From contig CAJNBV010000002.1 in the NCBI GenBank assembly GCA_905221095.1, positions 124,001 to 188,000 of the forward strand: a stretch of DNA of 64,000 nucleotides. The letters run 5' to 3'. Numbering within the stretch: the stretch's first letter is position 1; each line of letters opens with the position of its first letter. Below the pieces are notes generated by a model that worked only from the letters and a program-made list of their open reading frames with translations, ran no database searches and was not told the origin of the DNA. The position numbers and the translations under genes are program-made. Below, one piece after another: positions 44,380-53,670 of this stretch. The stretch is from a bacterium. Lineage in GTDB: Bacteria > Bacillota > Bacilli > Lactobacillales > Streptococcaceae.

Positions 44380-45204
44380 ATGAATCAATCCTACTTTTAT
44401 TTAAAAATGAAAGAACACAAACTCAAGGTTCCTTATACAGGTAAGGAGCGCCGTGTGCGTGTTCTTCTGCCTAAAGATTATGAGAAAGACACGGATCGTT
44501 CCTATCCTGTTGTATACTTTCATGACGGGCAAAATGTTTTTTATAGCAAGGAGTCTTTCATTGGTCATTCATGGAAGATTATCCCAGCTATTAAGCGTAA
44601 TCCTGATATCAGTCGCATGATTGTCGTAGCCATTGACAATGATGGTATGGGTCGGATGAATGAGTATGCGGCATGGAAGTTCCAAGAATCTCCTATCCCA
44701 GGGCAGCAATTTGGTGGCAAGGGTGTGGAGTATGCCGAGTTTGTCATGGAGGTGGTCAAACCTTTTATCGATGAGAACTACCGTACAAAAGCAGACCGCC
44801 AGCATACAGCCATGATTGGTTCCTCACTAGGAGGGAATATTACCCAGTTTATCGGTTTGGAATACCAAGACCAAATTGGTTGCTTGGGCGTCTTTTCATC
44901 TGCTAACTGGCTCCACCAAGAAGCCTTTAACCGCTATATCGAGCGTCAGCAACTATCGCCTGACCAGCGCATCTTCATCTATGTGGGAACAGAAGAAGCG
45001 GATGATACAGACAAGACCTTGATGGCTGGTAATATCAAACAAGCCTATATCGACTCTTCGCTTCGCTATTACCATGATTTGATAGCAGGGGGAGTACACT
45101 TGGGAAATATTGTGCTGAAAGTTCAGTCTGGTGCCATCCATAGTGAGATTCCATGGTCGGAGAATTTACCAGACTGTCTGAGATTTTTTGCAGAAAAATG
45201 GTAA
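44380..45204 (+). CDS. Alpha/beta hydrolase, esterase family
   Basis: 274 aa, cytoplasmic. Esterase-D/enterochelin-esterase-like fold: VVYFHDGQNVF near the N-terminus (oxyanion-side segment), VVAIDNDGMGRMNEYA, the nucleophile elbow MIGSSLGGNITQF (GxSxG), and the C-terminal His region around SGAIHSEIPW. ATG 44380 follows TAGAGAG; an in-frame TTG at 44356 is less likely. First of three closely spaced genes with a second esterase and an ATP-grasp protein. The substrate is not known. Confidence 0.85.
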   Translation: MNQSYFYLKMKEHKLKVPYTGKERRVRVLLPKDYEKDTDRSYPVVYFHDGQNVFYSKESFIGHSWKIIPAIKRNPDISRMIVVAIDNDGMGRMNEYAAWKFQESPIPGQQFGGKGVEYAEFVMEVVKPFIDENYRTKADRQHTAMIGSSLGGNITQFIGLEYQDQIGCLGVFSSANWLHQEAFNRYIERQQLSPDQRIFIYVGTEEADDTDKTLMAGNIKQAYIDSSLRYYHDLIAGGVHLGNIVLKVQSGAIHSEIPWSENLPDCLRFFAEKW

Positions 45205-45222
45205 AGTAAGAAAGGAGAAAAT

Positions 45223-45963
45223 ATGCATATTGAACATCTTAGCCACTGGAGTGGCAATCTTAACCGTGAAATGTACCTTAACCGTTATGGTCATGCTGGG
45301 ATTCCAGTTGTGGTCTTTGCTTCATCAGGTGGTAGTCACAACGAATACTATGATTTTGGCATGATTGATGCTTGTGCTTCCTTTATTGAGGAAGGCCGTG
45401 TTCAGTTCTTTACCCTATCCAGTGTAGACAGTGAGAGCTGGTTGGCCACTTGGAAAAACAGTCACGACCAAGCAGAGATGCACCGTGCCTACGAACGCTA
45501 CGTGATTGAGGAGGCCATTCCTTTTATCAAGCATAAGACAGGTTGGTTTGATGGCATGATGACGACAGGTTGCTCGATGGGCGCCTACCATGCACTCAAT
45601 TTCTTCCTTCAGCATCCAGATGTCTTTACCAAAGTGATTGCTCTTAGTGGTGTTTATGACGCACGTTTCTTTGTCGGCGATTATTACAACGACGATGCTA
45701 TTTATCAAAACTCGCCAGTTGATTATATCTGGAACCAAAACGACTGCTGGTTTATTGACCGTTACCGTCAGGCAGAGATTGTGCTGTGTACGGGTCTTGG
45801 TGCCTGGGAACAAGACGGTTTACCATCTTTCTACAAGCTCAAAGAAGCCTTTGACCAGAAACAAATCCCAGCCTGGTTTGCTGAATGGGGACACGATGTC
45901 GCCCACGACTGGGAATGGTGGCGCAAACAAATGCCTTATTTCCTCGGCAATCTCTATTTATAA
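45223..45963 (+). CDS. Alpha/beta hydrolase, second esterase of the cluster
   Basis: 246 aa, no signal peptide. HAGIPVVVFASSGGSHNEYYDFGM at the N-terminus, nucleophile elbow TTGCSMGAYHALNF (GxSxG), KVIALSGVYDARFF, and a His region AEWGHDVAHDWEWW. It is a different branch from the esterase upstream, with no obvious duplication between them. AAAGGAG precedes the ATG. Function unknown; a partner role with the ATP-grasp enzyme 12 bases downstream is suggested by the tight spacing. Confidence 0.83.
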   Translation: MHIEHLSHWSGNLNREMYLNRYGHAGIPVVVFASSGGSHNEYYDFGMIDACASFIEEGRVQFFTLSSVDSESWLATWKNSHDQAEMHRAYERYVIEEAIPFIKHKTGWFDGMMTTGCSMGAYHALNFFLQHPDVFTKVIALSGVYDARFFVGDYYNDDAIYQNSPVDYIWNQNDCWFIDRYRQAEIVLCTGLGAWEQDGLPSFYKLKEAFDQKQIPAWFAEWGHDVAHDWEWWRKQMPYFLGNLYL

Positions 45964-45975
45964 AAGGAGTTACCT

Positions 45976-47142
45976 ATGAATTACCTTGTTATTTCTCCCT
46001 ACTATCCGCAAAATTTTCAACAGTTTACGATCGAACTAGCCAATAAAGGCATCACCGTCTTGGGAATTGGTCAGGAACCTTACGAGCAATTGGATGAGCC
46101 TTTGCGCAATAGCCTGACAGAATATTTCCGTGTTGACAATCTTGAGAACATAGATGAAGTCAAACGTGCAGTTGCTTTTCTCTTTTATAAACATGGCCCT
46201 ATCGACCGCATCGAATCCCACAATGAATATTGGTTAGAGTTGGACGCAGCACTCAGAGAGCAATTCAATGTTTTTGGTGCCAAACCAGAGGATCTCAAAA
46301 AGACGAAATATAAGTCTGAAATGAAGAAACTTTTCAAAAAAGCAGGTGTCCCTGTGGTACCTGGAGCTGTTATCAAGACGGAAGCAGATGTGGATCAAGC
46401 TGTGAATGAAATCGGCCTTCCAATGATTGCTAAACCAGATAATGGAGTGGGAGCAGCGGCAACCTTTAAACTTGAAACAGAAGACGATATCAATCATTTC
46501 AAGGCAGAGTGGGATCATTCAACGGTTTATTTCTTTGAAAAATTTGTCACTTCCAGCGAAATTTGTACCTTTGATGGTCTAGTAGACAAGGATGGAAAGA
46601 TTGTCTTCTCAACAACCTTTGACTACGCCTATACACCGCTTGATCTCATGATGTACAAGATGGACAATTCTTATTACGTTCTCAAGGATATGGATCCCAA
46701 ATTACGTAAATATGGTGAGGCTATCGTCAAAGAATTTGGTATGAGAGAACGGTTCTTCCATATTGAGTTCTTCCGTGAGGGGGACGATTACATTGCCATT
46801 GAGTACAATAACCGTCCTGCAGGTGGTTTTACCATTGATGTTTATAACTTTGCCCATTCCTTGGACCTCTATCGTGGCTATGCGGCGATTGTCGCAGGAG
46901 AAGAGTTCCCAGTGTCAGAGTTTGAGCCGCAGTATTGTTTGGCTACTTCTCGCCGTGCAAATGCTCATTATGTCTATTCAGAAGAGGACTTACTTGCTAA
47001 GTACAGCCAGCAGTTCAAGGTTAAAAAAATCATGCCAGCGGCCTTCGCAGAACTTCAAGGAGATTACCTTTATATGCTGACAACTCCGAGTCGACAAGAA
47101 ATGAATCAGATGATTAAGGACTTTGGTCAGCGTCAGGCTTAA
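45976..47142 (+). CDS. ATP-grasp family ligase of unknown substrate
   Basis: 388 aa. The N-terminal preATP-grasp domain (about 1-105) has YLVISPYYPQNFQQFTIELANKG; the grasp domain has KYKSEMKKLFKKAGVPVVPG, GLPMIAKPDNGVGAAATFKL (nucleotide loop), STVYFFEKFV and the metal-binding end FFHIEFFREG with IAIEYNNRPAGGFTID. ATP-grasp enzymes join a carboxylate to an amine or thiol through an acyl phosphate, for example in peptide-like products and carbamoyl-phosphate synthase. The substrate here is unknown. With two esterases upstream, a small ester or peptide metabolite is a possible product. Ends at a strong terminator. Confidence 0.82.
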   Translation: MNYLVISPYYPQNFQQFTIELANKGITVLGIGQEPYEQLDEPLRNSLTEYFRVDNLENIDEVKRAVAFLFYKHGPIDRIESHNEYWLELDAALREQFNVFGAKPEDLKKTKYKSEMKKLFKKAGVPVVPGAVIKTEADVDQAVNEIGLPMIAKPDNGVGAAATFKLETEDDINHFKAEWDHSTVYFFEKFVTSSEICTFDGLVDKDGKIVFSTTFDYAYTPLDLMMYKMDNSYYVLKDMDPKLRKYGEAIVKEFGMRERFFHIEFFREGDDYIAIEYNNRPAGGFTIDVYNFAHSLDLYRGYAAIVAGEEFPVSEFEPQYCLATSRRANAHYVYSEEDLLAKYSQQFKVKKIMPAAFAELQGDYLYMLTTPSRQEMNQMIKDFGQRQA

Positions 47143-47151
47143 GAGACTATC

Positions 47152-47189
47152 GGATTAAGGAAATTCACTCCCTTAATCCTTTTGTTTTA
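47152..47189 (+). terminator. Terminator of the esterase/ATP-grasp cluster
   Basis: Perfect 9-bp stem GGATTAAGG / CCTTAATCC, 10-base loop, then TTTTGTTTT. Confidence 0.8.
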
Positions 47190-47235
47190 TATAAGAAATA
47201 AAACCGCTTTCTTATATAATCTTTCGGAAAAGTAG

Positions 47236-47264
47236 TTGCTAAAAGATATAAAAATTGATAGAAT
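47236..47264 (+). promoter_or_regulatory. Promoter of glpF
   Basis: TTGCTA at 47236-47241, 17-base spacer, TAGAAT at 47259-47264. Confidence 0.65.
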
Positions 47265-47301
47265 AGGGATTGTCTAAAAAATTTTAAGGAGAATCTTTCA
47301 A

Positions 47302-48207
47302 ATGGATTTCACATGGGCAATTAAATATGCCACTGAATTTTTGGGAACTGCTATTTTGATCATTCTTGGAAATGGTGCAGTTGCCAACGTTGAACTTAAA
47401 GGTACGAAAGGTCACCAAAGTGGCTGGATCGTTATCGCTGTTGGTTATGGTATGGGGGTTATGATCCCAGCATTAATGTTTGGTAACGTATCTGGAAACC
47501 ACATCAACCCAGCCTTCACTCTTGGACTTGCAATCAGCGGTCTTTTCCCTTGGGCTCAAGTTGCGCCTTATATCATCGCACAAGTTTTGGGTGCTATCTT
47601 TGGTCAAGCCTTGGTTGTGGCAACACACCGCCCATACTACTTGAAAACTGAAAATCCAAACAACATCTTGGGTACTTTCTCAACAATTTCAAGTTTGGAT
47701 AATGGTACAAAAGAATCACATTTTGCAGCAACTGTTAATGGTTTTGTAAATGAGTTTGTTGGTTCATTTGTTCTTTTCTTCGCAGCCCTTGGTATGACTA
47801 AAAACTTCTTTGGTGCTGAATTAGTATCAAAAGCACAAGCGGCTATTAATGCTCAAGTTGCTCAAGCAACTACTCAAGGTCAAACAATTCCTCAAGAGCA
47901 AGTAACAGCAGCCCTTGATCAAGCTAAAGAACAAGTAGCACCATTTATGACATCTGGTCTTGGAATTGCTCACTTGGCGCTTGGTTTCCTCGTTATGGCC
48001 TTGGTAACATCACTTGGTGGACCTACAGGACCTGCCTTGAACCCAGCCCGTGACTTGGGACCACGTCTCCTTCATGCTTTCCTTCCAAAATCAGTACTTG
48101 GTGAGCACAAAGGCGATTCAAAATGGTGGTATTCTTGGGTACCAGTAGTAGCACCTATCGCAGCAGCAATTGCGGCAGTAGCTATCTTCAAATTCCTTTA
48201 CCTATAA
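47302..48207 (+). CDS. glpF: Aquaglyceroporin (glycerol uptake facilitator)
   Basis: Membrane channel for glycerol and other small neutral solutes; 301 aa with six TM segments and two half-helices. Both pore motifs are intact: NHINPAFTLG and PALNPARDLGPR. The second is NPARD, as in glycerol-conducting members. Between TM4 and TM5 there is an Ala/Gln-rich insert of about 45 residues (SKAQAAINAQVAQATTQGQT and following) that ordinary GlpF lacks. No glpK or glpO is adjacent. It has its own promoter and terminator. Substrate (glycerol, water, dihydroxyacetone) is inferred. Confidence 0.9.
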   Translation: MDFTWAIKYATEFLGTAILIILGNGAVANVELKGTKGHQSGWIVIAVGYGMGVMIPALMFGNVSGNHINPAFTLGLAISGLFPWAQVAPYIIAQVLGAIFGQALVVATHRPYYLKTENPNNILGTFSTISSLDNGTKESHFAATVNGFVNEFVGSFVLFFAALGMTKNFFGAELVSKAQAAINAQVAQATTQGQTIPQEQVTAALDQAKEQVAPFMTSGLGIAHLALGFLVMALVTSLGGPTGPALNPARDLGPRLLHAFLPKSVLGEHKGDSKWWYSWVPVVAPIAAAIAAVAIFKFLYL

Positions 48208-48214
48208 GAAATTG

Positions 48215-48240
48215 AAACCGAGGAAATCCTCGGTTTTTTA
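48215..48240 (+). terminator. Terminator of glpF
   Basis: AAACCGAGGA / TCCTCGGTTT with a 2-base gap between arms, then TTTT. Confidence 0.85.
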
Positions 48241-48282
48241 GATGCAATTTTACGAAAAATCGGTAAATTTGAGCATAATATC

Positions 48283-48311
48283 TTGTAAAAAATTCTAAAA
48301 TCCTATAAAAT
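48283..48311 (+). promoter_or_regulatory. Promoter of the cppA operon
   Basis: TTGTAA at 48283-48288, 17-base spacer, TAAAAT at 48306-48311. Confidence 0.6.
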
Positions 48312-48331
48312 AAAAAGTGATGGAGGAATTT

Positions 48332-49057
48332 ATGAATGTAAATCAAATTGTACGGATTATTCCTACTTTAAAAGTTAATAATAGAAAATTAAATGAAACA
48401 TTTTATATTGAAACCCTTGGCATGAAGGCCTTGTTAGAGGAGTCAGCCTTTCTATCACTAGGGGATCAAACAGGTCTTGAAAGGCTAGTTTTAGAAGAAG
48501 CTCCCAGCATGCGTACCCGTAAGGTAGAGGGAAGAAAGAAGCTAGCTAGATTGATTATCAAGGTGGAAAATCCCTTGGAAATTGAAGGACTCTTATCTAA
48601 AACGGATTCGATTCATCAATTATATAAAGGTCAAAATGGCTACGCTTTTGAAATTTTTTCACCAGAAAACGATTTGATTTTGATTCATGCAGAAGATGAC
48701 AGAGCAAGTCTAGTAGAAATAGAAGAAAAGCCTGAATTTCAAACAGATTTGGAATCAATTTCTTTAAGTAAATTTGAGATTTCTATGGAATTACATTTCC
48801 CAACTGATGTCAATAGTCTCTTGGAACCATCTGAAATTGGGGCATCACTTGGTTTTATCCCAGCACAGGGGCAGGATCTGACTGTTGACAATACGGTTAC
48901 TTGGGACTTATCAATGCTCAAGTTCTTGGTCAATGAATTAGATATAGCAAGTCTGCGCCAGAAATTTGAGTCTACCGAATATTTTATTCCTAAGTCTGAA
49001 AAATTCTTCCTTGGAAAAGATAGAAATAATATTGAATTGTGGTTTGAAGAAGTATGA
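48332..49057 (+). CDS. cppA: CppA family protein (C3-degrading proteinase homologue)
   Basis: 241 aa from ATG 48332, placed by GGAGG six bases upstream; an in-frame ATG at 48317 lies before the ribosome site. Two repeats of glyoxalase/VOC-like fold are suggested by IIPTLKVNNRKLNETFYIETLGMKALLEE at the N-terminus and GYAFEIFSPENDLILIHAE, with a CppA C-terminal region after about residue 130 ending NNIELWFEEV. Pneumococcal CppA is reported to cleave complement C3, though no classical protease motif or signal peptide is seen. Overlaps the next gene by 4 bases. Confidence 0.85.
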   Translation: MNVNQIVRIIPTLKVNNRKLNETFYIETLGMKALLEESAFLSLGDQTGLERLVLEEAPSMRTRKVEGRKKLARLIIKVENPLEIEGLLSKTDSIHQLYKGQNGYAFEIFSPENDLILIHAEDDRASLVEIEEKPEFQTDLESISLSKFEISMELHFPTDVNSLLEPSEIGASLGFIPAQGQDLTVDNTVTWDLSMLKFLVNELDIASLRQKFESTEYFIPKSEKFFLGKDRNNIELWFEEV

Positions 49058-49989
49058 AGTGGACCAAGATTATTAAAAAAATAGAAGAACAAATTGAGGC
49101 AGGGATTTATCCCGGAGCCTCTTTTGCGTATTTTAAGGACAATCAATGGACGGAGATCTATGTAGGCCAGAGTGACCCAGAACATGGCTTGGATACAGAG
49201 GCAGGACTAGTTTATGACCTAGCCAGTGTCAGCAAGGTTGTTGGGGTTGGGACCGTTTTTATCTTCTTGTGGGACAAAGATCAATTAGATATTGATAGAC
49301 CAGTAACCGATTTTTTAGCTGAGAGTGACTATCCAGATATCACTATTCGCCAGCTTTTAACACACGCCACAGATCTTGATCCTTTTATTCCCAATCGTGA
49401 TCTTTTAACAGCCTCAGAATTGAAGGAAGCAATGTTTCATCTCAAGAGACGAAGTCAGCCAGCCTTTCTTTATTCGGATGTCCATTTTTTGCTGTTGGGC
49501 TTTATTTTAGAAAGAATTTTCGATCAAGACTTGGATGTGATTTTACAGGAGCAAGTTTGGAAACTTTGGGGAATGAATGAAACCCAGTTTGGACCTGTTG
49601 AGCTTGCTGTTCCAACAGTTAGAGGTGTAGAGGCAGGCATCGTGCATGATCCCAAGGCTCGTCTCTTGGGCAGACATGCTGGTAGTGCTGGTTTGTTTTC
49701 GACTGTAAAGGATTTACAAATCTTTTTGCAGCACTATTTAGAGGATGATTTTGCAAGAGACTTGAGTCAAAATTTTTCTCCTTTGGATGACAAGGAACGT
49801 TCTTTAGCATGGAATTTGGAAGGAGATTGGCTAGACCATACGGGCTATACGGGTACCTTTATCATGTGGAATCGTCAGAATCAAGAAGCGGCCATTTTCC
49901 TATCCAACCGTACCTATGAAAAGGATGAGAGGGCCCAATGGATTTTAGACCGTAATCAGGTGATGGACTTGATTCGCAAAGAAGAGTAA
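49054..49989 (+). CDS. Serine hydrolase of the beta-lactamase (class C-like) family
   Basis: 311 aa, no signal peptide or lipobox, so cytoplasmic or peripheral. Active-site SxxK is VYDLASVSKVVG, the YxN-like motif is LYSDVHFLLLG (YSD), and the third motif region is DHTGYTGTF (HTG). This set marks the beta-lactamase/DD-peptidase/EstB group. Esterase or peptidase activity is more likely than antibiotic resistance. ATG 49054 overlaps the cppA stop codon by 4 bases. The DMT exporter gene follows 8 bases after its stop. Confidence 0.88.
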   Translation: MKWTKIIKKIEEQIEAGIYPGASFAYFKDNQWTEIYVGQSDPEHGLDTEAGLVYDLASVSKVVGVGTVFIFLWDKDQLDIDRPVTDFLAESDYPDITIRQLLTHATDLDPFIPNRDLLTASELKEAMFHLKRRSQPAFLYSDVHFLLLGFILERIFDQDLDVILQEQVWKLWGMNETQFGPVELAVPTVRGVEAGIVHDPKARLLGRHAGSAGLFSTVKDLQIFLQHYLEDDFARDLSQNFSPLDDKERSLAWNLEGDWLDHTGYTGTFIMWNRQNQEAAIFLSNRTYEKDERAQWILDRNQVMDLIRKEE

Positions 49990-49997
49990 GGAGAGAC

Positions 49998-50894
49998 ATG
50001 TCAAACATTTTAAAAGGGACTTTATTAACAGTTGTGGCTGGTATTGCTTGGGGATTGTCAGGAACGAGTGGCCAATATCTGATGGCACACGGAATTTCGG
50101 CTCTGATCTTGACCAACTTGCGCCTTTTAATCGCTGGTGGGATTCTCATGCTCTTGGCTTATGCTACTGCAAAGGATAAAATGCTGGCCTTTTTAACGGA
50201 TAAGAAGAATTTGCTGTCACTTCTCATTTTTGCTCTGATTGGTCTTTTTCTCAACCAATTCGCCTATCTGTCTGCTATTCAGGAAACCAATGCAGGTACT
50301 GCAACAGTGCTTCAGTATGTTTGCCCTGTTGGGATTTTAATTTATAGCTGTATCAAGGATAAGGTGGCACCGACCCTGGCTGAGATTATTTCCATCATAT
50401 TAGCCATTGGAGGAACCTTCCTCATTGCAACCCATGGACAACTGGACCAGTTATCCATTACACCTTCTGGCCTATTCTGGGGTCTCTTTTCTGCCTGGAC
50501 TTATGCTCTGTATATCATTTTGCCAATATCCTTGATTAAGAAATGGGGAAGCAGTTTGGTCATTGGTGTGGGAATGGTTATAGCAGGTTTGGTCGCCCTT
50601 CCTTTTACAGGAGTTCTACAGGCCAATATCCCGACTAGTCTTGATTTTCTTCTTGCTTTTGCAGGCATTATCCTTATTGGGACTGTCTTTGCCTATACAG
50701 CTTTCCTAAAAGGAGCCAGTCTGATAGGACCGGTTAAGTCAAGTTTGTTGGCTTCAATTGAGCCAATTTCGGCAGTTTTCTTTGCCTTCCTAATCATGAA
50801 TGAACAATTTTATCCTATTGATTTTCTTGGTATGGCAATGATATTAGTTGCCGTAACCCTGATTTCTTTGAAAGATTTATTGTTAGAGAAATAA
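49998..50894 (+). CDS. EamA/DMT-family membrane exporter
   Basis: 298 aa with ten predicted TM segments in two EamA repeats. First repeat starts ILKGTLLTVVAGIAWGLSGTSGQYL, second FWGLFSAWTYALYIILPISL; the conserved SLIGPVKSSLLASIEPISAVFFAFL block is typical of this drug/metabolite transporter family. The solute is unknown. The AAGGAGAG site lies before ATG 49998. Third gene of the cppA-hydrolase-exporter unit, closed by a terminator and then a BOX element. Confidence 0.88.
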   Translation: MSNILKGTLLTVVAGIAWGLSGTSGQYLMAHGISALILTNLRLLIAGGILMLLAYATAKDKMLAFLTDKKNLLSLLIFALIGLFLNQFAYLSAIQETNAGTATVLQYVCPVGILIYSCIKDKVAPTLAEIISIILAIGGTFLIATHGQLDQLSITPSGLFWGLFSAWTYALYIILPISLIKKWGSSLVIGVGMVIAGLVALPFTGVLQANIPTSLDFLLAFAGIILIGTVFAYTAFLKGASLIGPVKSSLLASIEPISAVFFAFLIMNEQFYPIDFLGMAMILVAVTLISLKDLLLEK

Positions 50895-50899
50895 AAAAG

Positions 50900-50926
50900 C
50901 CTCTTTGTCTGTGACAGAGAGGTTTT
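50900..50926 (+). terminator. Terminator of the cppA operon
   Basis: CCTCTTTGTC / GACAGAGAGG (one wobble) with loop TGT, then TTTTAT. Confidence 0.8.
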
Positions 50927-50937
50927 ATGTAGTATTT

Positions 50938-51136
50938 TATACTCAATGAAAATCAAGGAGCAAACTAGGAAACTAGCCGCAGGCTGCTCAAAGCACTGCT
51001 TTGAGGTTGTAGATAGAACTGACGAAGTCAGCTCAAAACACCGTTTTGAGGTTGCAGATGAAACTGACGAAGTCAGTAACCATACATACGGCAAGGCGAC
51101 GTTGACGCGGTTTGAAGAGATTTTCGAAGAGTATTA
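50938..51136 (+). repeat. BOX element (A1-B2-C1), plus orientation
   Basis: TATACTCAATGAAAATC at the left and TTTTCGAAGAGTATTA at the right, with two boxB units carrying GAACTGACGAAGTCAG and AAACTGACGAAGTCAG. Its last bases include the stop codon of the convergent GntR gene. Confidence 0.93.
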
Positions 51137-51832
51137 ATTGTTTTCAAGATAGAATTCAAAGCGTTCGCCTACATATTGACTTTTTACGTATTCAAAAGCT
51201 GTCCCATCTTCTAGGTAGGAAACCTGAGTCAAACCAAGAATAGCATGGCCTTTTTCAACTTCCAAATAGTGGGCAATCTTTTCTTTAGCAAGACGAGCAT
51301 AGATGGTCTGCTGTGATTTGCCAATACGGTAGCCGTGTTTTTGCAGGGTTTGGAAGAAATGACTGGTGATTTCTTCTTTTTTAAAGTCCTTAATGAATTT
51401 TTCAGGAATAGAAGCAACCTCATAAACCAGAGGAACTTGGTCGGCATAGCGTACCCGCTCCATTCGGATAATATTCTCCGTTGGAGAAATTCCTAGCTTG
51501 GCAACTTCCTGCTCGTTGGGAATAGTTTTTCTGTAGGAAATAAGCTGGCTAGAGGGAACTTTGCCTTGGGACTTAACAATTTCAGTAAAACTAGTTGTCC
51601 CTCGCATCTTTTCTTGTACTCGAGTACTGGAAACAAAGGTGCCGCTTCCTACACGACGCTCTAAAACACCTTCTTCAACTAATAGAGATACGGCTTGGCG
51701 GAGGGTCATGCGACTGACCTCAAACTGTTCTGCTAAATCTCGTTCACTAGGAAGCCTCTCACCAATAGCCCAACGGTGCTCGTCAATATCCTTTTTAATC
51801 TGATCGTGGATTTTCATATAAGCAGGTAGCAT
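51134..51832 (-). CDS. GntR-family regulator (HutC/UTRA type)
   Basis: 232 aa from ATG 51832; a GTG at 51841 is an alternative. The N-terminal winged helix reads IGERLPSERDLAEQFEVSRMTLRQAVSLLVEEGVLERRVGSGTFV. The UTRA ligand domain follows, with IIRMERVRYADQVPLVYEVASIP. Ligand and targets are unknown: it faces guaA on one side and the BOX on the other. In related genomes it keeps this position next to guaA, which hints at a local role. Confidence 0.88.
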   Translation of the reverse strand: MLPAYMKIHDQIKKDIDEHRWAIGERLPSERDLAEQFEVSRMTLRQAVSLLVEEGVLERRVGSGTFVSSTRVQEKMRGTTSFTEIVKSQGKVPSSQLISYRKTIPNEQEVAKLGISPTENIIRMERVRYADQVPLVYEVASIPEKFIKDFKKEEITSHFFQTLQKHGYRIGKSQQTIYARLAKEKIAHYLEVEKGHAILGLTQVSYLEDGTAFEYVKSQYVGERFEFYLENN

Positions 51833-51861
51833 ATTTTTCACTTCATTTCTATCTTTTCTCT

Positions 51862-51891
51862 ATTGTACCTCAATAAACTAGAAAAAGTCAA
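51862..51891 (-). promoter_or_regulatory. Promoter of the GntR gene
   Basis: Minus strand TTGACT (51891-51886), 18-base spacer, TACAAT (51867-51862). Confidence 0.65.
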
Positions 51892-51928
51892 ACTTCGCCT
51901 TGTTTAGTTGGTAATTCGCCCTTATTTG

Positions 51929-51937
51929 TGATAGAAT
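51929..51937 (+). promoter_or_regulatory. Extended -10 promoter of guaA
   Basis: TGA-TAGAAT with the -10 at 51932-51937. The -35 is poor. No PurR box seen. Confidence 0.55.
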
Positions 51938-51973
51938 ATTGAAAAAAGATATTTCTTTTGAGAAAGGAAAAAG

Positions 51974-53536
51974 ATGAGCAACATTTCAACTGATTTGCAA
52001 AATGTAGAAAAAATCATCGTTTTGGACTATGGTAGCCAGTACAACCAGCTGATTTCACGCCGTATCCGTGAGATTGGTGTTTTTTCAGAACTAAAAAGCC
52101 ATAAAATTTCAGCTGCTGAAGTTCGTGAAATCAATCCTGTAGGAATTATCCTATCAGGTGGTCCAAACTCTGTATACGAAGATGGTTCATTCGATATTGA
52201 CCCAGAAATTTTTGAACTTGGCATTCCTATTTTGGGAATTTGTTATGGTATGCAGTTATTGACCCATAAACTTGGAGGAAAAGTTGTTCCTGCAGGTGAT
52301 GCTGGAAATCGTGAATACGGTCAATCAACCCTAACACATACACCATCAGCGCTTTTTGAATCAACACCAGACGAGCAGACTGTTTTGATGAGCCATGGTG
52401 ATGCGGTTACTGAGATTCCTGCTGACTTTGTTCGTACTGGAACATCAGCTGACTGCCCTTATGCAGCCATTGAAAACCCAGATAAACACATTTACGGTAT
52501 CCAATTCCACCCGGAAGTTCGTCATTCTGTATACGGTAATGATATCCTTCGTAATTTTGCCCTTAACATCTGTAAAGCTAAAGGTGACTGGTCAATGGAT
52601 AACTTCATTGATATGCAGATCCAAAAAATTCGTGAAACAGTCGGTGATAAACGTGTCCTTCTTGGTTTATCAGGTGGAGTTGACTCTTCAGTTGTTGGTG
52701 TTCTTCTCCAAAAAGCAATTGGCGATCAATTGATCTGTATTTTTGTGGATCACGGTCTTCTTCGTAAAGGAGAAGCGGATCAAGTTATGGACATGCTTGG
52801 TGGTAAGTTTGGTTTGAATATCGTCAAAGCAGACGCAGCTAAGCGTTTCCTTGACAAACTTGCTGGTGTTTCTGACCCTGAACAAAAACGTAAAATCATC
52901 GGTAACGAGTTTGTCTATGTCTTTGATGACGAAGCAAGCAAGCTTAAAGATGTGAAATTCCTTGCTCAAGGAACTCTTTATACAGACGTGATTGAGTCTG
53001 GTACGGATACAGCACAGACTATCAAGTCACACCACAACGTTGGTGGTCTTCCAGAAGACATGCAGTTTGAATTGATTGAACCACTTAACACTCTTTATAA
53101 AGATGAGGTTCGTGCTCTTGGTACAGAGCTTGGCATGCCAGACCATATCGTATGGCGCCAACCATTCCCAGGACCAGGTCTTGCTATCCGTGTCATGGGT
53201 GAAATCACTGAAGAGAAACTTGAAACCGTTCGTGAATCAGATGCTATCCTGCGTGAGGAAATCGCTAAAGCTGGTCTTGACCGCGATATTTGGCAATACT
53301 TCACAGTTAACACAGGTGTTCGTTCAGTTGGTGTTATGGGTGACGGTCGTACTTATGACTACACAATTGCAATCCGTGCTATCACCTCTATCGATGGTAT
53401 GACTGCTGACTTTGCCAAAATTCCTTGGGATGTCCTTCAAAAAATCTCAGTACGTATCGTAAACGAAGTGGATCATGTTAACCGTATCGTCTACGATATT
53501 ACAAGTAAACCACCTGCAACAGTTGAGTGGGAATAG
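51974..53536 (+). CDS. guaA: GMP synthase (glutamine-hydrolysing)
   Basis: Converts XMP to GMP with ATP and glutamine. 520 aa. The N-terminal glutaminase has Cys in [11 protein letters not shown] and the His-Glu pair in [11 protein letters not shown]. The PP-loop synthetase domain has [14 protein letters not shown]. The dimer domain has [17 protein letters not shown] and ends KPPATVEWE, the invariant C-terminus. AAAGGAAA precedes the ATG. Confidence 0.98.
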   Translation: MSNISTDLQNVEKIIVLDYGSQYNQLISRRIREIGVFSELKSHKISAAEVREINPVGIILSGGPNSVYEDGSFDIDPEIFELGIPILGICYGMQLLTHKLGGKVVPAGDAGNREYGQSTLTHTPSALFESTPDEQTVLMSHGDAVTEIPADFVRTGTSADCPYAAIENPDKHIYGIQFHPEVRHSVYGNDILRNFALNICKAKGDWSMDNFIDMQIQKIRETVGDKRVLLGLSGGVDSSVVGVLLQKAIGDQLICIFVDHGLLRKGEADQVMDMLGGKFGLNIVKADAAKRFLDKLAGVSDPEQKRKIIGNEFVYVFDDEASKLKDVKFLAQGTLYTDVIESGTDTAQTIKSHHNVGGLPEDMQFELIEPLNTLYKDEVRALGTELGMPDHIVWRQPFPGPGLAIRVMGEITEEKLETVRESDAILREEIAKAGLDRDIWQYFTVNTGVRSVGVMGDGRTYDYTIAIRAITSIDGMTADFAKIPWDVLQKISVRIVNEVDHVNRIVYDITSKPPATVEWE

Positions 53537-53569
53537 TCATTTAAGGACTATCTTATATTGTTTAATTAG

Positions 53570-53596
53570 CCAGTATCTTTGGGTACTGGTTTTTAC
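53570..53596 (+). terminator. Terminator of guaA
   Basis: CCAGTATC / GGTACTGG (one wobble) with TTTG loop, then TTTTT. Confidence 0.75.
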
Positions 53597-53670
53597 TTTA
53601 TCTATCTGGCTTTTTTACTACTTGTTTCAACTGCTAAAAGATTAGAATTGTCAAAACAATCTGTCTAGGC

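Noticed and set aside
49054..49989. Beta-lactamase resistance gene
   Set aside because: Motifs fit the general serine-hydrolase family, but there is no export signal, which a periplasm-less antibiotic hydrolase would need.
50810..51137. ORFs of 94 aa (minus) and 63 aa (plus) at the BOX element
   Set aside because: They are made by the BOX repeat sequence itself (repeat of the GACGAAGTCAG unit).
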